This document shows positions 36,360-45,409 of a stretch of DNA of 64,000 nt, piece after piece; the stretch's first letter is position 1; each line of letters starts with the position of its first letter. The DNA is from Sphingosinicella sp041916975. GTDB lineage: Bacteria > Pseudomonadota > Alphaproteobacteria > Sphingomonadales > Sphingomonadaceae. The translations under genes were made by a program, and so were the position numbers. The stretch is taken from contig NZ_JAYRYK010000001.1 in NCBI RefSeq assembly GCF_041916975.1, positions 186,001-250,000 on the forward strand. Reading direction: 5' to 3'. Under the pieces are notes generated by a model. It ran no database searches, had not been told where the DNA came from, and was given only the letters and a program-made list of their open reading frames with translations.

Positions 36360-36962
36360 TCAATACGCGATCGAGAAGCGGCGGCGGGTGTGCTGCGGGG
36401 TTTCGAGTTCGTCGACGAGCGCCTTGGCGAGGTCTTCGTAGGAGATGCGGCTTTCGCCGTTTGCGTCACGCATCAGATCGTCGCCGCCGAGGCGATAGGT
36501 GCCGGTTCGTTCGCCGGGGCCGAAGTTCGCGGCGGGTGAGAGGAAGGTCCAATCCGCGTCGCTGGCGCGGAGCGCTTCGAGGAAGGCGGCTCCGGCGTTC
36601 ACTTCCGGTCGGAAGGCTTCGGGCAGTGCGGGGGAATCGAGCAGGCGCACGCCCGGCGCCACGAACAGCGTGCCTGCACCGCCGACGGCGAGCACACGGG
36701 ATACGCCTGCAGTACGCATCGCGCTGAGAATGACGTTCGCGTCGGTGGACACGAAACGGGCCGAGACCATGAGCGCATCGTGGCCGCGGATGGCACCCGC
36801 AAGCGCATCGGCATCGTTCGCATCGGCGATGCGGAGTGGGATGCCGGGGTTTTCAGGCGGGGCCGTGCGGACGATCCCGGTAACATTATGCCCTCGCGAC
36901 CGGAGTTCAGCGACGAGACGCCTGCCGACGTTTCCGGTGGCACCGAGAAGTGCGATCTTCAT
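36360..36962 (-). CDS. NAD(P)-binding SDR-like protein
   Basis: A protein of 200 residues of the atypical extended SDR type (YwnB/NmrA-like). It begins with the Rossmann motif ALLGATGNVGRRL and ends with a FSPAANFGPG-like segment; the SDR catalytic YxxxK is missing, as in that group. The ATG at 36962 is favoured because GGAGGA lies six bases before it. It is the last gene of the minus-strand block from the acyl-CoA ligase; probable NADPH-binding, function unknown. Confidence 0.82.
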   Translation of the reverse strand: MKIALLGATGNVGRRLVAELRSRGHNVTGIVRTAPPENPGIPLRIADANDADALAGAIRGHDALMVSARFVSTDANVILSAMRTAGVSRVLAVGGAGTLFVAPGVRLLDSPALPEAFRPEVNAGAAFLEALRASDADWTFLSPAANFGPGERTGTYRLGGDDLMRDANGESRISYEDLAKALVDELETPQHTRRRFSIAY

Positions 36963-36990
36963 GCCCATTCCTCCACTGTCCGGCGGGGGG

Positions 36991-38151
36991 CTATCGTACC
37001 GCCATCGCCTGTTTGAAGATATTGCCACGCTGCACGGCGGACGAGCCGCCGATGATCGGCATCAGCAGCGCGTCACGCACATAACGCTCGGCGTCGAAAT
37101 CCTTCACGTAGCCGTAAGCGCCAAGGATCGTCTGGCATTCGAGCGCGACAGCCTTCGACACCTCGGTCGCGAACAGTTTCGCCATCGAGGTTTCCGACGA
37201 GCAGGGCCGGCGGGCATTCGCGAGCCATGCCGCGTGATAGAGCGTGAGCCGCGCGGCGTGGATCTGCGTCTGCATGTCGGCGAGCTTGTGCTGGATCGAC
37301 TGGAACTCGCCGATCCTGCGGCCGAATTGCTTGCGTTCCAGCGCATAGGCCCACGCGTCGTCGAGCGCGGCGCGGGCGATACCGATGCCGATGGCGGCGA
37401 CCTCCAGCTTCTCGACGTCGAGGCCGGGGCCGACGAGCATCGGCCAGCCCTTGTTCCACGCTGCCTCGCCGCCAACGAGATTCTCGATCGGCACCTCGAC
37501 ATCGTCGAAGCTGACATCGGTGGTGGCGGCGCCCTTCATGCCCATCGATTCGATCTTGGTGATCGTCACGCCCTTTGCGGTGGGCGGGATCAGCACGAAC
37601 GAGAGGTTGCGGTGGCGCTCGCTCTCCGGTCCGGTGCGGACGAGCGTATAGATATAGTCGGCGATGGCGGCGCCCGAGCAGAAACGCTTGGCGCCATTCA
37701 CCCGGATCACGTCCCCATGCCGCTCGGCGCGCGTCTTGACGCTGGCAAGATCTGCGCCCGCGTCGGGCTCGGTGAGACCGTAGGCGAACAGCATGTCGCC
37801 GGTGACGATCTTCGGCAGAATCTCGCGCTTCTGCGCCTCGGTGCCGCACTCCTCGATGTTCATGCCTGCGTAGCAGGCGGCCATGATGTAGGGCACCGAA
37901 ACGGCGAGGCTGCGCCGCGACAGTTCCTCGATCACCACCATCGTCGCGAAGATATCGCGGCCGACGCCGCCGTACTCTTCGGGGATGGTGAGGCCCATCA
38001 CGCCGAGGTCGGCGAGCTTCTTGAAGACGTCGCGCGGGAAGTGGTTGCGCGCGTCCCAGTCCGCCGCGGCGCTGCGCGGCATTTCCTTCTCGATGAACCG
38101 GCCGAGCGCCTCGCGCAGCGACGCGACGATCTCGCCTTCGTCGAAATTCAC
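36991..38151 (-). CDS. acyl-CoA dehydrogenase
   Basis: FAD enzyme of 386 residues that forms the first double bond in beta-oxidation. Characteristic parts: LTIPEEYGGVG, the FAD-binding YGLTEPDAGAD segment, GMKGAATTDVSFDDVEVP, and near the C-terminus ILGAYGYVKDFDAERYVRDA, where the catalytic base may be the glutamate or a nearby acid. Starts with GTG overlapping the stop of the enoyl-CoA hydratase gene. Substrate chain length cannot be read. Confidence 0.93.
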   Translation of the reverse strand: MNFDEGEIVASLREALGRFIEKEMPRSAAADWDARNHFPRDVFKKLADLGVMGLTIPEEYGGVGRDIFATMVVIEELSRRSLAVSVPYIMAACYAGMNIEECGTEAQKREILPKIVTGDMLFAYGLTEPDAGADLASVKTRAERHGDVIRVNGAKRFCSGAAIADYIYTLVRTGPESERHRNLSFVLIPPTAKGVTITKIESMGMKGAATTDVSFDDVEVPIENLVGGEAAWNKGWPMLVGPGLDVEKLEVAAIGIGIARAALDDAWAYALERKQFGRRIGEFQSIQHKLADMQTQIHAARLTLYHAAWLANARRPCSSETSMAKLFATEVSKAVALECQTILGAYGYVKDFDAERYVRDALLMPIIGGSSAVQRGNIFKQAMAVR

Positions 38152-38948
38152 TTCCGCTGCCCGAAAACCGGCGCACGCTTCTCGGCGAAGGCGCGCACCG
38201 CCTCGGCATGGTCCGGCGTGATGTTGGACAGCGCTTCGTAGGCGAGGCTCGCGTCCATGATCTTGGTGGCGAGATCGCGGAGGCCAATGTTGACCGACAT
38301 CTTGGTCCAGCGGATCGCCTTGGTGGCGCCGTTCGCGAGGCGATCGGCGAAGGCTGCGACCTTCGCGTCGAGTTCGTCCGCCGGGACCGCGTGGTTGATG
38401 AGCCCCATGCTTGCTGCCTGCGCCGACGTCATCAGATCACCGGTGAGCAGATATTCCTTGGCGCGCGCATAGCCGATGAGCTGCGGCCAGATCACCGCGC
38501 CGCCGTCCCCCGCGACAAAGCCAATCGAGACGTGCGGATCGCCGATCTTGGCGTGTTCGGCGGCGAAGATGACGTCGCAGAACAAGGCGATCGTGGCACC
38601 GAGGCCGGTGGCGTGGCCGTTCAGCTTGGCGATGATCGGTTTTTCGCAATCGATGAGGCCGAAGACGATCTGCTTCGCCTCGCGTACGGTCTGCTCGAAG
38701 CGCACGGGCTCGTCGATCGCCTCCTGCATCCACGCAACGTCGCCGCCCGCAGAGAACGCCCTCCCCGCCCCCGTCAGCACGACGATGTCGCTGTCGGGGT
38801 CGTTCGAGATGTCGGTGAACACGCGCGCCAGCTCGGTGTGCAGTATCGCGTCGGTCGCGTTCAGCTTTTCGGGACGGTTGAGCGTGACTTCGAGCACGCG
38901 GCCGCGCCGGTTGAACAGGATCGCCTGATAATCGGAAAACAGTGTCAT
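38148..38948 (-). CDS. enoyl-CoA hydratase/isomerase
   Basis: Crotonase-fold protein of 266 residues. The oxyanion-hole segments are visible (RAFSAGGDVAWM and GHATGLGATIALFCDV). It overlaps the acyl-CoA dehydrogenase gene by four bases, so the two act in order in one transcript. The usual two catalytic glutamates are not both obvious at the canonical positions, so isomerase or hydrolase activity is also possible. Confidence 0.88.
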   Translation of the reverse strand: MTLFSDYQAILFNRRGRVLEVTLNRPEKLNATDAILHTELARVFTDISNDPDSDIVVLTGAGRAFSAGGDVAWMQEAIDEPVRFEQTVREAKQIVFGLIDCEKPIIAKLNGHATGLGATIALFCDVIFAAEHAKIGDPHVSIGFVAGDGGAVIWPQLIGYARAKEYLLTGDLMTSAQAASMGLINHAVPADELDAKVAAFADRLANGATKAIRWTKMSVNIGLRDLATKIMDASLAYEALSNITPDHAEAVRAFAEKRAPVFGQRK

Positions 38949-38966
38949 CGGAAATCTCCTGCAGGG

Positions 38967-40169
38967 TCAGGCGGCGCGGAGGCCGGAGAGCACGGTGTCG
39001 TTCGAAAGGTCGCGCTCGGCGAGCCAGTTCGAGATGATGCTCACGGCCTCACTGAGGTGTGATTTGCCGTCGGTGCCGGTGAAATAATGGTTGGCATGGT
39101 CGATGGTGATCTTGACCTTGTCCTTCGATCCCATCGCATCGAACATCTTGTCGGTGTGCTCGGGCGGGCAGGCGTCGTCGGCGCCGGCGGTCATCACCAT
39201 GCCGGGCACGGTGATGCGCGGGCCGGAATCGACAGAGTCGAACTGGGCATAGTCATAGCTCCACTGCGAAAGCCAGCCGCGCAGCGAGTTGAAGCGGGCG
39301 AGCGCTGCTGCGCTCTGGTTCACCACCCGCGGGTCGCCGAGATACGTCCAGTTCGGGCGGCGCTGGTTGGGGTCGACCGTGGGGTCGATCCAGCGCGGAT
39401 CGGCCATCGTGCGGTGGACGACGAAGCAGAATTCGCCGTGCGTATCGCCCTTCGCCTTCAGCGACGCGAGCTTGTCCTTCGCCCATTCGCTGATCTTGCG
39501 GTTCCGGGCGATCTGCGCGGCGCGGTAGCGCGCGATGAAATCCGCCGCATAGGGCGGCTGCGCGGGGTTCGCCGGATCGTAGAGGTCGAGCGTCGGGTCA
39601 CGCCTGTCGGGGTCCAGCTCGTCGAGCACCGAAGGGTCGATCTGGCCGGTGAGGAGCTTGTGACGGCTGCGGTGCGAGGCGACGAGCATCAGCGCGTCGC
39701 CGGGGATGAGTTTCGCGCCCGCGAGCGGCGTCTCTTCGCCGGAGGCCGTCAGCTGGACGACCGGCTTCTCGGCCTCCGCCTGATAGCCCGCCATCAGCGA
39801 GCCGCCGCCGCTCCAGCCGAGCAGCACGATCTTCTTGTAGCCGAGCCGCTCCTTCGCATCGCGCACGCAGGCGCCGAGATCGAGGACGACGTTTTCCATT
39901 TCGAGCGCAGCGTCGCCATTCGAATAGCGCGAGGCGCAGGCGATGATGTGATGCCCGGCGCGCGCGAGCTGCGCGAACACGGGCAGATACGCGGGCGCGC
40001 CGATCGGGTGCATGACGATGAGCGCGGTGTCGGACGGGTTCTCGCCGCGCATCAGCTGCGCCTGAAGCACCACGGCGTCGTCGATGGCGCCATAGACGTC
40101 CTTGCGGACGCGGTCCTCGCGGTGGACGATGAGGAAGGGCGTGCGTGTGTATTTGACGGGCTGCGCCAT
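38967..40169 (-). CDS. alpha/beta hydrolase
   Basis: A protein of 400 residues with a nucleophile elbow GWSGGG (S120), a later acid, and a histidine near residue 370 (DHANHYF). It is longer than simple esterases, with an insertion after the core. The ATG at 40169 is used; the frame runs on to 40550 over the CoA ligase. It sits between the acyl-CoA ligase and the enoyl-CoA hydratase and could cleave an ester or thioester intermediate, but the substrate is unknown. Confidence 0.82.
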   Translation of the reverse strand: MAQPVKYTRTPFLIVHREDRVRKDVYGAIDDAVVLQAQLMRGENPSDTALIVMHPIGAPAYLPVFAQLARAGHHIIACASRYSNGDAALEMENVVLDLGACVRDAKERLGYKKIVLLGWSGGGSLMAGYQAEAEKPVVQLTASGEETPLAGAKLIPGDALMLVASHRSRHKLLTGQIDPSVLDELDPDRRDPTLDLYDPANPAQPPYAADFIARYRAAQIARNRKISEWAKDKLASLKAKGDTHGEFCFVVHRTMADPRWIDPTVDPNQRRPNWTYLGDPRVVNQSAAALARFNSLRGWLSQWSYDYAQFDSVDSGPRITVPGMVMTAGADDACPPEHTDKMFDAMGSKDKVKITIDHANHYFTGTDGKSHLSEAVSIISNWLAERDLSNDTVLSGLRAA

Positions 40170-40186
40170 GACGATGCTCCTGATGG

Positions 40187-41731
40187 CTAGACGGTCCTGC
40201 TGCCGCCGTATTCGGCACGCAGCGCGGGCTTCGAGATCTTGCCGGTAACGTTGCGCGGCAGTTCCTCGACAATGACGAGATGCTTGGGCTGCTTGTAGCG
40301 CGCGAGGCGGCCGTCGCAGGACGCGCGCAACGCCTCGAGCGTGAGAGTCGCGCCCGTTTCCAGCACGGCGACGGCGAGGCCCACCTCGCCCCACTTGTCG
40401 TCGGCGACGCCGATCACGGCGACCTCGCGCACGGCCGCGTGCAGGATCAGCACCTGCTCGACTTCGGCGGGAAAGACGTTTTCGCCGCCGGACTTGTACA
40501 TGTCCTTCACACGGTCGACGATGTAGAAGAAGCCCTCGTCGTCGCGCCATGCGACGTCGCCGGTCTTGAGCCAGCCGCCGGGACGCTCGATCGCGGCATC
40601 CTTGCCGTAGTAGCCGGGCGTGATCGAAGGCCCGCGTACCCAGATCTCACCGGGCGTGCCATTCGGCACAGCATTGCCTTCGTCGTCGACGAGACGCACT
40701 TCGATGTGGATCGATTTCTGCCCGCATGAGCCCGCGACGATCTTGTCCACGCGGTCCGGGTTCATCGAGGTGACGGTCGGGCCGGTTTCGGTGCCGCCGT
40801 ACTGCGGCGTGAAGCGCCCACCCTTCTCGGCATAGATGTCGATGAGCTTCTGCGAGCAGCGCCCGCCGCCCGCGACGAGCCCGCGTGTGTGGCGGAGATC
40901 CGCACGCTGGAACGGCTCGCTGTCCGCGATCATCTGGAACATCAGCGGCACCAGCGTGATGTGCGTGACCCCGTTCGCGGGGTTCCCCACATACTCCGCC
41001 GCGATCGCCGGATCGAAGCGTGCTGAGACCGTCACCTGTCCGCCGAAATAGAGGATGGGGTTGCTGAGGCTGTTGATGCCGCCCGCGTGGAAGAGCGGCA
41101 GCGGCGCGAAGACGTGACTGTTCGGCTCGGCCACCGCGCAATACTGCACCTGGTTGAGCGCCTGCCACACGAGCCCGCCCGCCGTGATGATCGCCGCCTT
41201 GGGCTTGCCGGTGGTGCCCGAGGTGAACAGCACCATCAGCGGCGCGTCGGGATCGATCTCGCCGTGCGGCTCGATGCGGTTTTCGGGCGACAGCAACTGG
41301 TCCAGCTCCGCGCCCGGATTCCAGCGCAGCACGTGCGGAATGGCGAGGCGTTCCGCGACATCGCGCGCGACGCTTTCCCACTGCGGATCGGTGAGCATCA
41401 GCTTCGGCGAAAGCTCGCGCACGAGTTCGGCAAGCTCCGGCGCGGTCAGCCGGAAGTTGAGCGGCACCCATACGAGACCGGCGCGCGCGCAGGCGAACTG
41501 CATCTCGAAGTGGCGAATGTCGCCGTCGGAAAGGTTGCAGATGCGGTCGCCGGGGTTGAGGTCAAGCCTGTGTCGGAGCGCCCACGCGATCTGGCCGACG
41601 CGCGCTTCCAGCTCCGCCCATGTCCGCGTCTCGCCGGTATCGTGGTTCATGAGCGCGATCGCGCCCGGCTGCGTTCGGGCATGATGCTCCACCCAGTCCG
41701 CCGCAGCGAATTTCCGTGTCAGACTATCCAC
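40187..41731 (-). CDS. acyl-CoA synthetase (AMP-forming)
   Basis: ANL-superfamily ligase of 514 residues that activates an acid with ATP and CoA. Signature segments: LFTSGTTGKPKAA (P-loop), YGGTETGPT, GEIWVRGP, WLKTGDVAWRDDEGF, and the lysine-bearing LPRNVTGKISKPALR at the C-terminus. GTG start with GAGG six bases upstream. It heads the minus-strand unit with hydrolase, hydratase and dehydrogenase, facing the TetR gene across the operator at 41773. Confidence 0.94.
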   Translation of the reverse strand: MDSLTRKFAAADWVEHHARTQPGAIALMNHDTGETRTWAELEARVGQIAWALRHRLDLNPGDRICNLSDGDIRHFEMQFACARAGLVWVPLNFRLTAPELAELVRELSPKLMLTDPQWESVARDVAERLAIPHVLRWNPGAELDQLLSPENRIEPHGEIDPDAPLMVLFTSGTTGKPKAAIITAGGLVWQALNQVQYCAVAEPNSHVFAPLPLFHAGGINSLSNPILYFGGQVTVSARFDPAIAAEYVGNPANGVTHITLVPLMFQMIADSEPFQRADLRHTRGLVAGGGRCSQKLIDIYAEKGGRFTPQYGGTETGPTVTSMNPDRVDKIVAGSCGQKSIHIEVRLVDDEGNAVPNGTPGEIWVRGPSITPGYYGKDAAIERPGGWLKTGDVAWRDDEGFFYIVDRVKDMYKSGGENVFPAEVEQVLILHAAVREVAVIGVADDKWGEVGLAVAVLETGATLTLEALRASCDGRLARYKQPKHLVIVEELPRNVTGKISKPALRAEYGGSRTV

Positions 41732-41772
41732 CCCATCCTCACCCTTATCGCTCCGCTTTTATGGACGAGTAC

Positions 41773-41785
41773 CTAACACTGCAAG
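41773..41785. promoter_or_regulatory. CTAAC-N3-GTTAG-like operator
   Basis: CTAAC-ACT-GCAAG matches 8 of 10 arm positions. It lies between the acyl-CoA ligase start and the TetR start. See the consensus finding. Confidence 0.5.
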
Positions 41786-41906
41786 TTTATGCCTGCAATC
41801 GTTGAGCCGCCTTTTGTGCAGCGAACCTGACAAAAAAGTTCGCTCCCGGCGGAAAGAGCCGCTAAATCGGCGGCGGGGCAAACAAACGCCGGGAGACAGT
41901 TACCGC

Positions 41907-42548
41907 ATGGGCCGGCCAAAGCAGGCATTGATTTCGCGCCGAAAGACGCTGGAAGTGGCGCTTCGGATCATCGACGAGGAAGGCCTCGACGCGCTCAGCA
42001 TCCGCCGCCTCGGCGACGAGCTGAACGTACGCGGCATCTCGCTCTATCACCATTTCAAGAGCAAGGAGCACATCCTTGTCGGCGTCTGCGAACTGGCGCT
42101 TTCGGATGTGCGGACGCCGAGCACGGCGAATGTCGACTGGCACGACTGGCTGACGCGGAACGCGACCGCCTATTACACGGCGCTGCGCGCGCACCCGAAC
42201 CTGATCCCGATCCTGATGCGCCGCCATCCGCTGCGCATCGGGCTTGCCGAGCACAATGCGACCGCGGGTCTGCTCGCGGTGCAGGGTGTTCCGCCCGGTG
42301 CGATCATGGCGCTGCTCGACGGCACGGAGTCGCTCGCGCTCGGCTGCGCCGCCTATGAATCCGCCGTGGAGAGCGACAAGGGCGAGGACGACTGGTCCGC
42401 CGCCTATCCGTTCCTCTACCACGTCAGCCGCAATCGCGAACTCCCGCAGGCGCGCACGTTCGAGGTGATGGTGCGCGCGGTGGTCGATTCGATCATCGCG
42501 GAATACGAGCGCGCGAATGGTGGCAAAGCGGCGGCTCAGTCCGCGTAG
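41907..42548 (+). CDS. TetR/AcrR-family regulator
   Basis: A protein of 213 residues. Its N-terminal helix-turn-helix (about residues 14-60) has LSIRRLGDELNVRGISLYHHFKSKEHI, typical of TetR; the remaining two-thirds is the ligand-binding helical domain (TetR_C-type). GGGAGA precedes the ATG at 41907. It is divergent from the acyl-CoA ligase and is the only regulator in the catabolic cluster, so it is the first suspect for the shared operators. Its 3' end overlaps the convergent hydratase gene by 13 bp. Confidence 0.9.
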   Translation: MGRPKQALISRRKTLEVALRIIDEEGLDALSIRRLGDELNVRGISLYHHFKSKEHILVGVCELALSDVRTPSTANVDWHDWLTRNATAYYTALRAHPNLIPILMRRHPLRIGLAEHNATAGLLAVQGVPPGAIMALLDGTESLALGCAAYESAVESDKGEDDWSAAYPFLYHVSRNRELPQARTFEVMVRAVVDSIIAEYERANGGKAAAQSA

Positions 42549-43300
42549 CTGCCGCGCTTCCCCTCGATAAAGGCTGTACGCCCGGCTGAAGCTTCGCCGA
42601 GGATGTTGAGCTCGTAGGTGTAGCTCATCTCCGCGCGGTACTGCGCCATCATCTCATGCGCCTTCGTGGTATTGCCGAGCGAGGTCTTGAGCCGCCGCAT
42701 CGCCTGCGGACTCTTGCTCGCGACGCGCGCAGCAACGGCGCGTGCTTCCGCCGCGACCGCCTCCGGCGTCTCGACGAGGCGGTAGATGGTGCCAAGCGCG
42801 TGCAGCTCTTCGGCGAGCACCGGGTCTGCCGTCATCATCGCGGCGCGCACGCGTTTTTCCGGCATCAGTTTCAGCGCCTGCACCGCGCCCGCGGTCGCGC
42901 CGTTGTCGATCTCCGCCATCACGAAGCGCGTGCCGCGCGAAGCGACGATGATGTCTGCCGAGCCCGCGACGAGTGCACCGACCCCGACGCAATAATTGTG
43001 GATGCCCGCGATCACCGGCACGGCGCATTGCAGCACGGCGAGGCTCAGCGTCATCGAGCCTGACGACTGGCCGAGGATGCCTTCGAAACCGGGTAGCGCC
43101 TCGACCTCCTTCACGTCACCGCCGCCGCAAAAACCGCGCCCGTCGGCGCGCACGACCACCGCACGGACCTCCGTCTCCCCCGCCACGCGGCCCAGCCGTG
43201 CGGCGAGATCGTGGAGCAGCCCGATGCTGAACGCATTGACCGGTGGGCGATCGATGACGATCTCGAGGACGCCGTCCTCGTGCAACTCTTCCCTGAACAT
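42536..43300 (-). CDS. enoyl-CoA hydratase/isomerase family protein
   Basis: Second crotonase-fold protein, 254 residues. Oxyanion-hole segments GRGFCGGGDVKEV and HNYCVGVGALVAG are clear. The second catalytic acid is not obvious, so exact reaction is uncertain. Together with the flavoprotein at 43345 it reads on the minus strand, 44 bases after it. Confidence 0.86.
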   Translation of the reverse strand: MFREELHEDGVLEIVIDRPPVNAFSIGLLHDLAARLGRVAGETEVRAVVVRADGRGFCGGGDVKEVEALPGFEGILGQSSGSMTLSLAVLQCAVPVIAGIHNYCVGVGALVAGSADIIVASRGTRFVMAEIDNGATAGAVQALKLMPEKRVRAAMMTADPVLAEELHALGTIYRLVETPEAVAAEARAVAARVASKSPQAMRRLKTSLGNTTKAHEMMAQYRAEMSYTYELNILGEASAGRTAFIEGKRGSYAD

Positions 43301-43344
43301 CGTCTCACTCCATCAGCTTCCGGGCGACGCCGGAGATTGCAGTT

Positions 43345-45327
43345 TCACGCAGGCACCGGCACCGGCGCAAGCGCCCGAGCCGCAAGATGCCCCTCGCGGA
43401 TCGCGGTTTGCAGGTTGCGCCCGGCGAGCGCGTCGCCGATGCGCACGAAATCGATGCCGAGCACTTCCAGCTCTGCCGCCAGCGCGTGCTGGCCGCCGCG
43501 GATCGGCACCCAGACGATCGTATCGGCGGCGAATGTCTCCACGCGCCCGCCGAACTGCGGCTGAACGTCGGCGCTGCCCGGACGCGCCGCGACAACCCGG
43601 CTGCCGACGCGCAGCGTAAAATCGCCGCGTGCGTAAAGTCGCTCGAGCGCGGATTGCGTGCGCAGCGTCACGTCGATGAGCGGTGCGAACAGTTTGTGGC
43701 GGGTTACGAAGGTAACTGCGAGGCCCTGTTCGAGCAGATGCTCTGCGGCGGCGATTGCTTCGTAATGGCCGTGCTCGTCGACGACGACCGCGCTCTTTCC
43801 CCAGTCCCGCCCGCGTTCGCCGAAGAGATCGAGCGTCGAGACAAGGCGCGTGCCCGGCGCGGGTTCGAGTGCGTCGGCGGGAGACTGCACTTGGCGCATA
43901 GGCATGTCGAGATCGGCACCAACGGCGAGGATCACCGTGTCGGCGCCCTCCGCAGCGATGTCGGCGGCATCGAGATATGTCGACAGCCGCACGTCGACGC
44001 CGAGCCGGTACACCTCCTGCTCCAGCCAACCCGCAATGTCGCCGATCGTGCCCATGCGCGGTGCCTGACGGTAGACGTTGGTGAGGCCGCCAAGCATCGG
44101 CATCGCCTCGGCGAGTGTGACCTTGTGCCCCGCCGTGGCAGCGATGCGCGCGGCTTCGAGCCCACCGGGACCGCCGCCGACGATGAGCACGCGCTGCGGC
44201 CGTTCGGCGGGCAAGATCGTGCGTTCGGCGAGCCTGCCCTCCTCCCCCGCCGCCGTGTTGACGACGCAACCGAGCCTGCCGAACGTCGCGGCGCGGCCGA
44301 TACAGCCCTGATTGCAGGCGATGCACGGGCGCACGCGCTCGGGGTACCCGGCGGCGGATTTCGCGACGATCTCGGGGTCGGCGATGTGCGCGCGCACCAT
44401 CGAGATCAGATCGGCCTCGCCCTCGCGCAGCACCTGCTCGACCTCTTCGAGCGTGCGGAAACGCCCGTTGAGCAGGCGCGGCAGGCCGAAATCGGCGACC
44501 GGCGGCGCCGTGTACGGGATCTGGAAACCCGTGGGCGCATCCATGCCGCCCACCTGCCGCTGGAGCGCGTAATAATCACCCCACGACATGTTGACGTAAT
44601 CGATCAACCCCTCGTCACGCAGCTGCGCGGCGACCGCCGCAACCTCCTCCATCGCGAGGATACGCGGATCGGCACTGTCGCTGAGCCGCACGCCGACGGC
44701 GAAGCCGGGCGACACGGCATCGCGGACGGCGCCCAGCACCTCGCGCAGCAGGCGCATCCGGCCTTCGAAATCGCCGCCGTATTCATCCTCGCGCCGGTTA
44801 TGGACGGGCGAGAGGAACTGCGCGAGCAGGTAGCCGTGCCCACCGTGCACCTCGACGCCGTCGAGCCCGCCTGCCTCGCAGCGGCGCGCGGCGGCGGCAT
44901 AGGCCGCTATGATTTCAGCGATCTGCCGGCGCGTCAGCGGGTGCGGCGCGATACCGGCGATGTGGCTCGGCACGTCGCCTGGCGCGAGCGGCGGTGAACC
45001 GTCCGGCTGCGGATAGATATGGCCGCCGTGCCAGAGCTGCTGGAACACGCGCATCCCCGTGGGCGCCATCGCGGCGGCGAGTGCGCGGTAGCCGTCGATG
45101 ATCGAATCGTCGAGGTTCGCCAGCGACAGGATGGACGACGGGTGCACCCCCGCCGCCTCCAGGATGGTGAGGCCGACCCCGCCCTCGGCGCGCGCAAGGT
45201 GATAGGCGATGAGTTCGGGCGTGATACCGCCGCCGCGCGCCATCATCGTGGCGTGCGCAGTGCGGGCGATGCGATTCTTGACCTCGACGCCGCCGATGGC
45301 GATCGGGCTCAGCGCGCGCTGGTACAT
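43345..45327 (-). CDS. NADH:flavin oxidoreductase, dienoyl-CoA reductase-like
   Basis: A protein of 660 residues with the FadH (2,4-dienoyl-CoA reductase) architecture: an Old Yellow Enzyme TIM barrel binding FMN (EVHGGHGYLLAQFLSP), a four-cysteine iron-sulfur motif (RPCIACNQGC with GCVVN), and a C-terminal FAD/NAD domain (LIVGGGPGGLEAARIA). It would reduce conjugated double bonds in acyl-CoA intermediates, but related enzymes act on terpenoid or steroid enones. Starts beside the perfect operator at 45358. Confidence 0.9.
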   Translation of the reverse strand: MYQRALSPIAIGGVEVKNRIARTAHATMMARGGGITPELIAYHLARAEGGVGLTILEAAGVHPSSILSLANLDDSIIDGYRALAAAMAPTGMRVFQQLWHGGHIYPQPDGSPPLAPGDVPSHIAGIAPHPLTRRQIAEIIAAYAAAARRCEAGGLDGVEVHGGHGYLLAQFLSPVHNRREDEYGGDFEGRMRLLREVLGAVRDAVSPGFAVGVRLSDSADPRILAMEEVAAVAAQLRDEGLIDYVNMSWGDYYALQRQVGGMDAPTGFQIPYTAPPVADFGLPRLLNGRFRTLEEVEQVLREGEADLISMVRAHIADPEIVAKSAAGYPERVRPCIACNQGCIGRAATFGRLGCVVNTAAGEEGRLAERTILPAERPQRVLIVGGGPGGLEAARIAATAGHKVTLAEAMPMLGGLTNVYRQAPRMGTIGDIAGWLEQEVYRLGVDVRLSTYLDAADIAAEGADTVILAVGADLDMPMRQVQSPADALEPAPGTRLVSTLDLFGERGRDWGKSAVVVDEHGHYEAIAAAEHLLEQGLAVTFVTRHKLFAPLIDVTLRTQSALERLYARGDFTLRVGSRVVAARPGSADVQPQFGGRVETFAADTIVWVPIRGGQHALAAELEVLGIDFVRIGDALAGRNLQTAIREGHLAARALAPVPVPA

Positions 45328-45357
45328 GCCATCCCTCCCCGTCGTTTACATTTATAT

Positions 45358-45370
45358 CTAACATCGTTAG
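45358..45370. promoter_or_regulatory. perfect CTAAC-N3-GTTAG operator
   Basis: CTAAC-ATC-GTTAG is a perfect palindrome in the 82-bp gap between the divergent flavoprotein and CoA-transferase genes. It is the best example of the repeated motif in this cluster. Confidence 0.7.
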
Positions 45371-45409
45371 CTATTCAACGGTCGCGAAGACAAATCAAGA
45401 GGAATGGGG

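Noticed and set aside
36499..38241. A 580-codon plus-strand open frame opposite the SDR-like and acyl-CoA dehydrogenase genes
   Set aside because: Crosses three annotated minus-strand genes and has no recognisable motif.
43387..44997. A 536-codon plus-strand open frame opposite the flavoprotein
   Set aside because: Antisense to a clear FadH-like protein with intact cofactor motifs; no family resemblance of its own.
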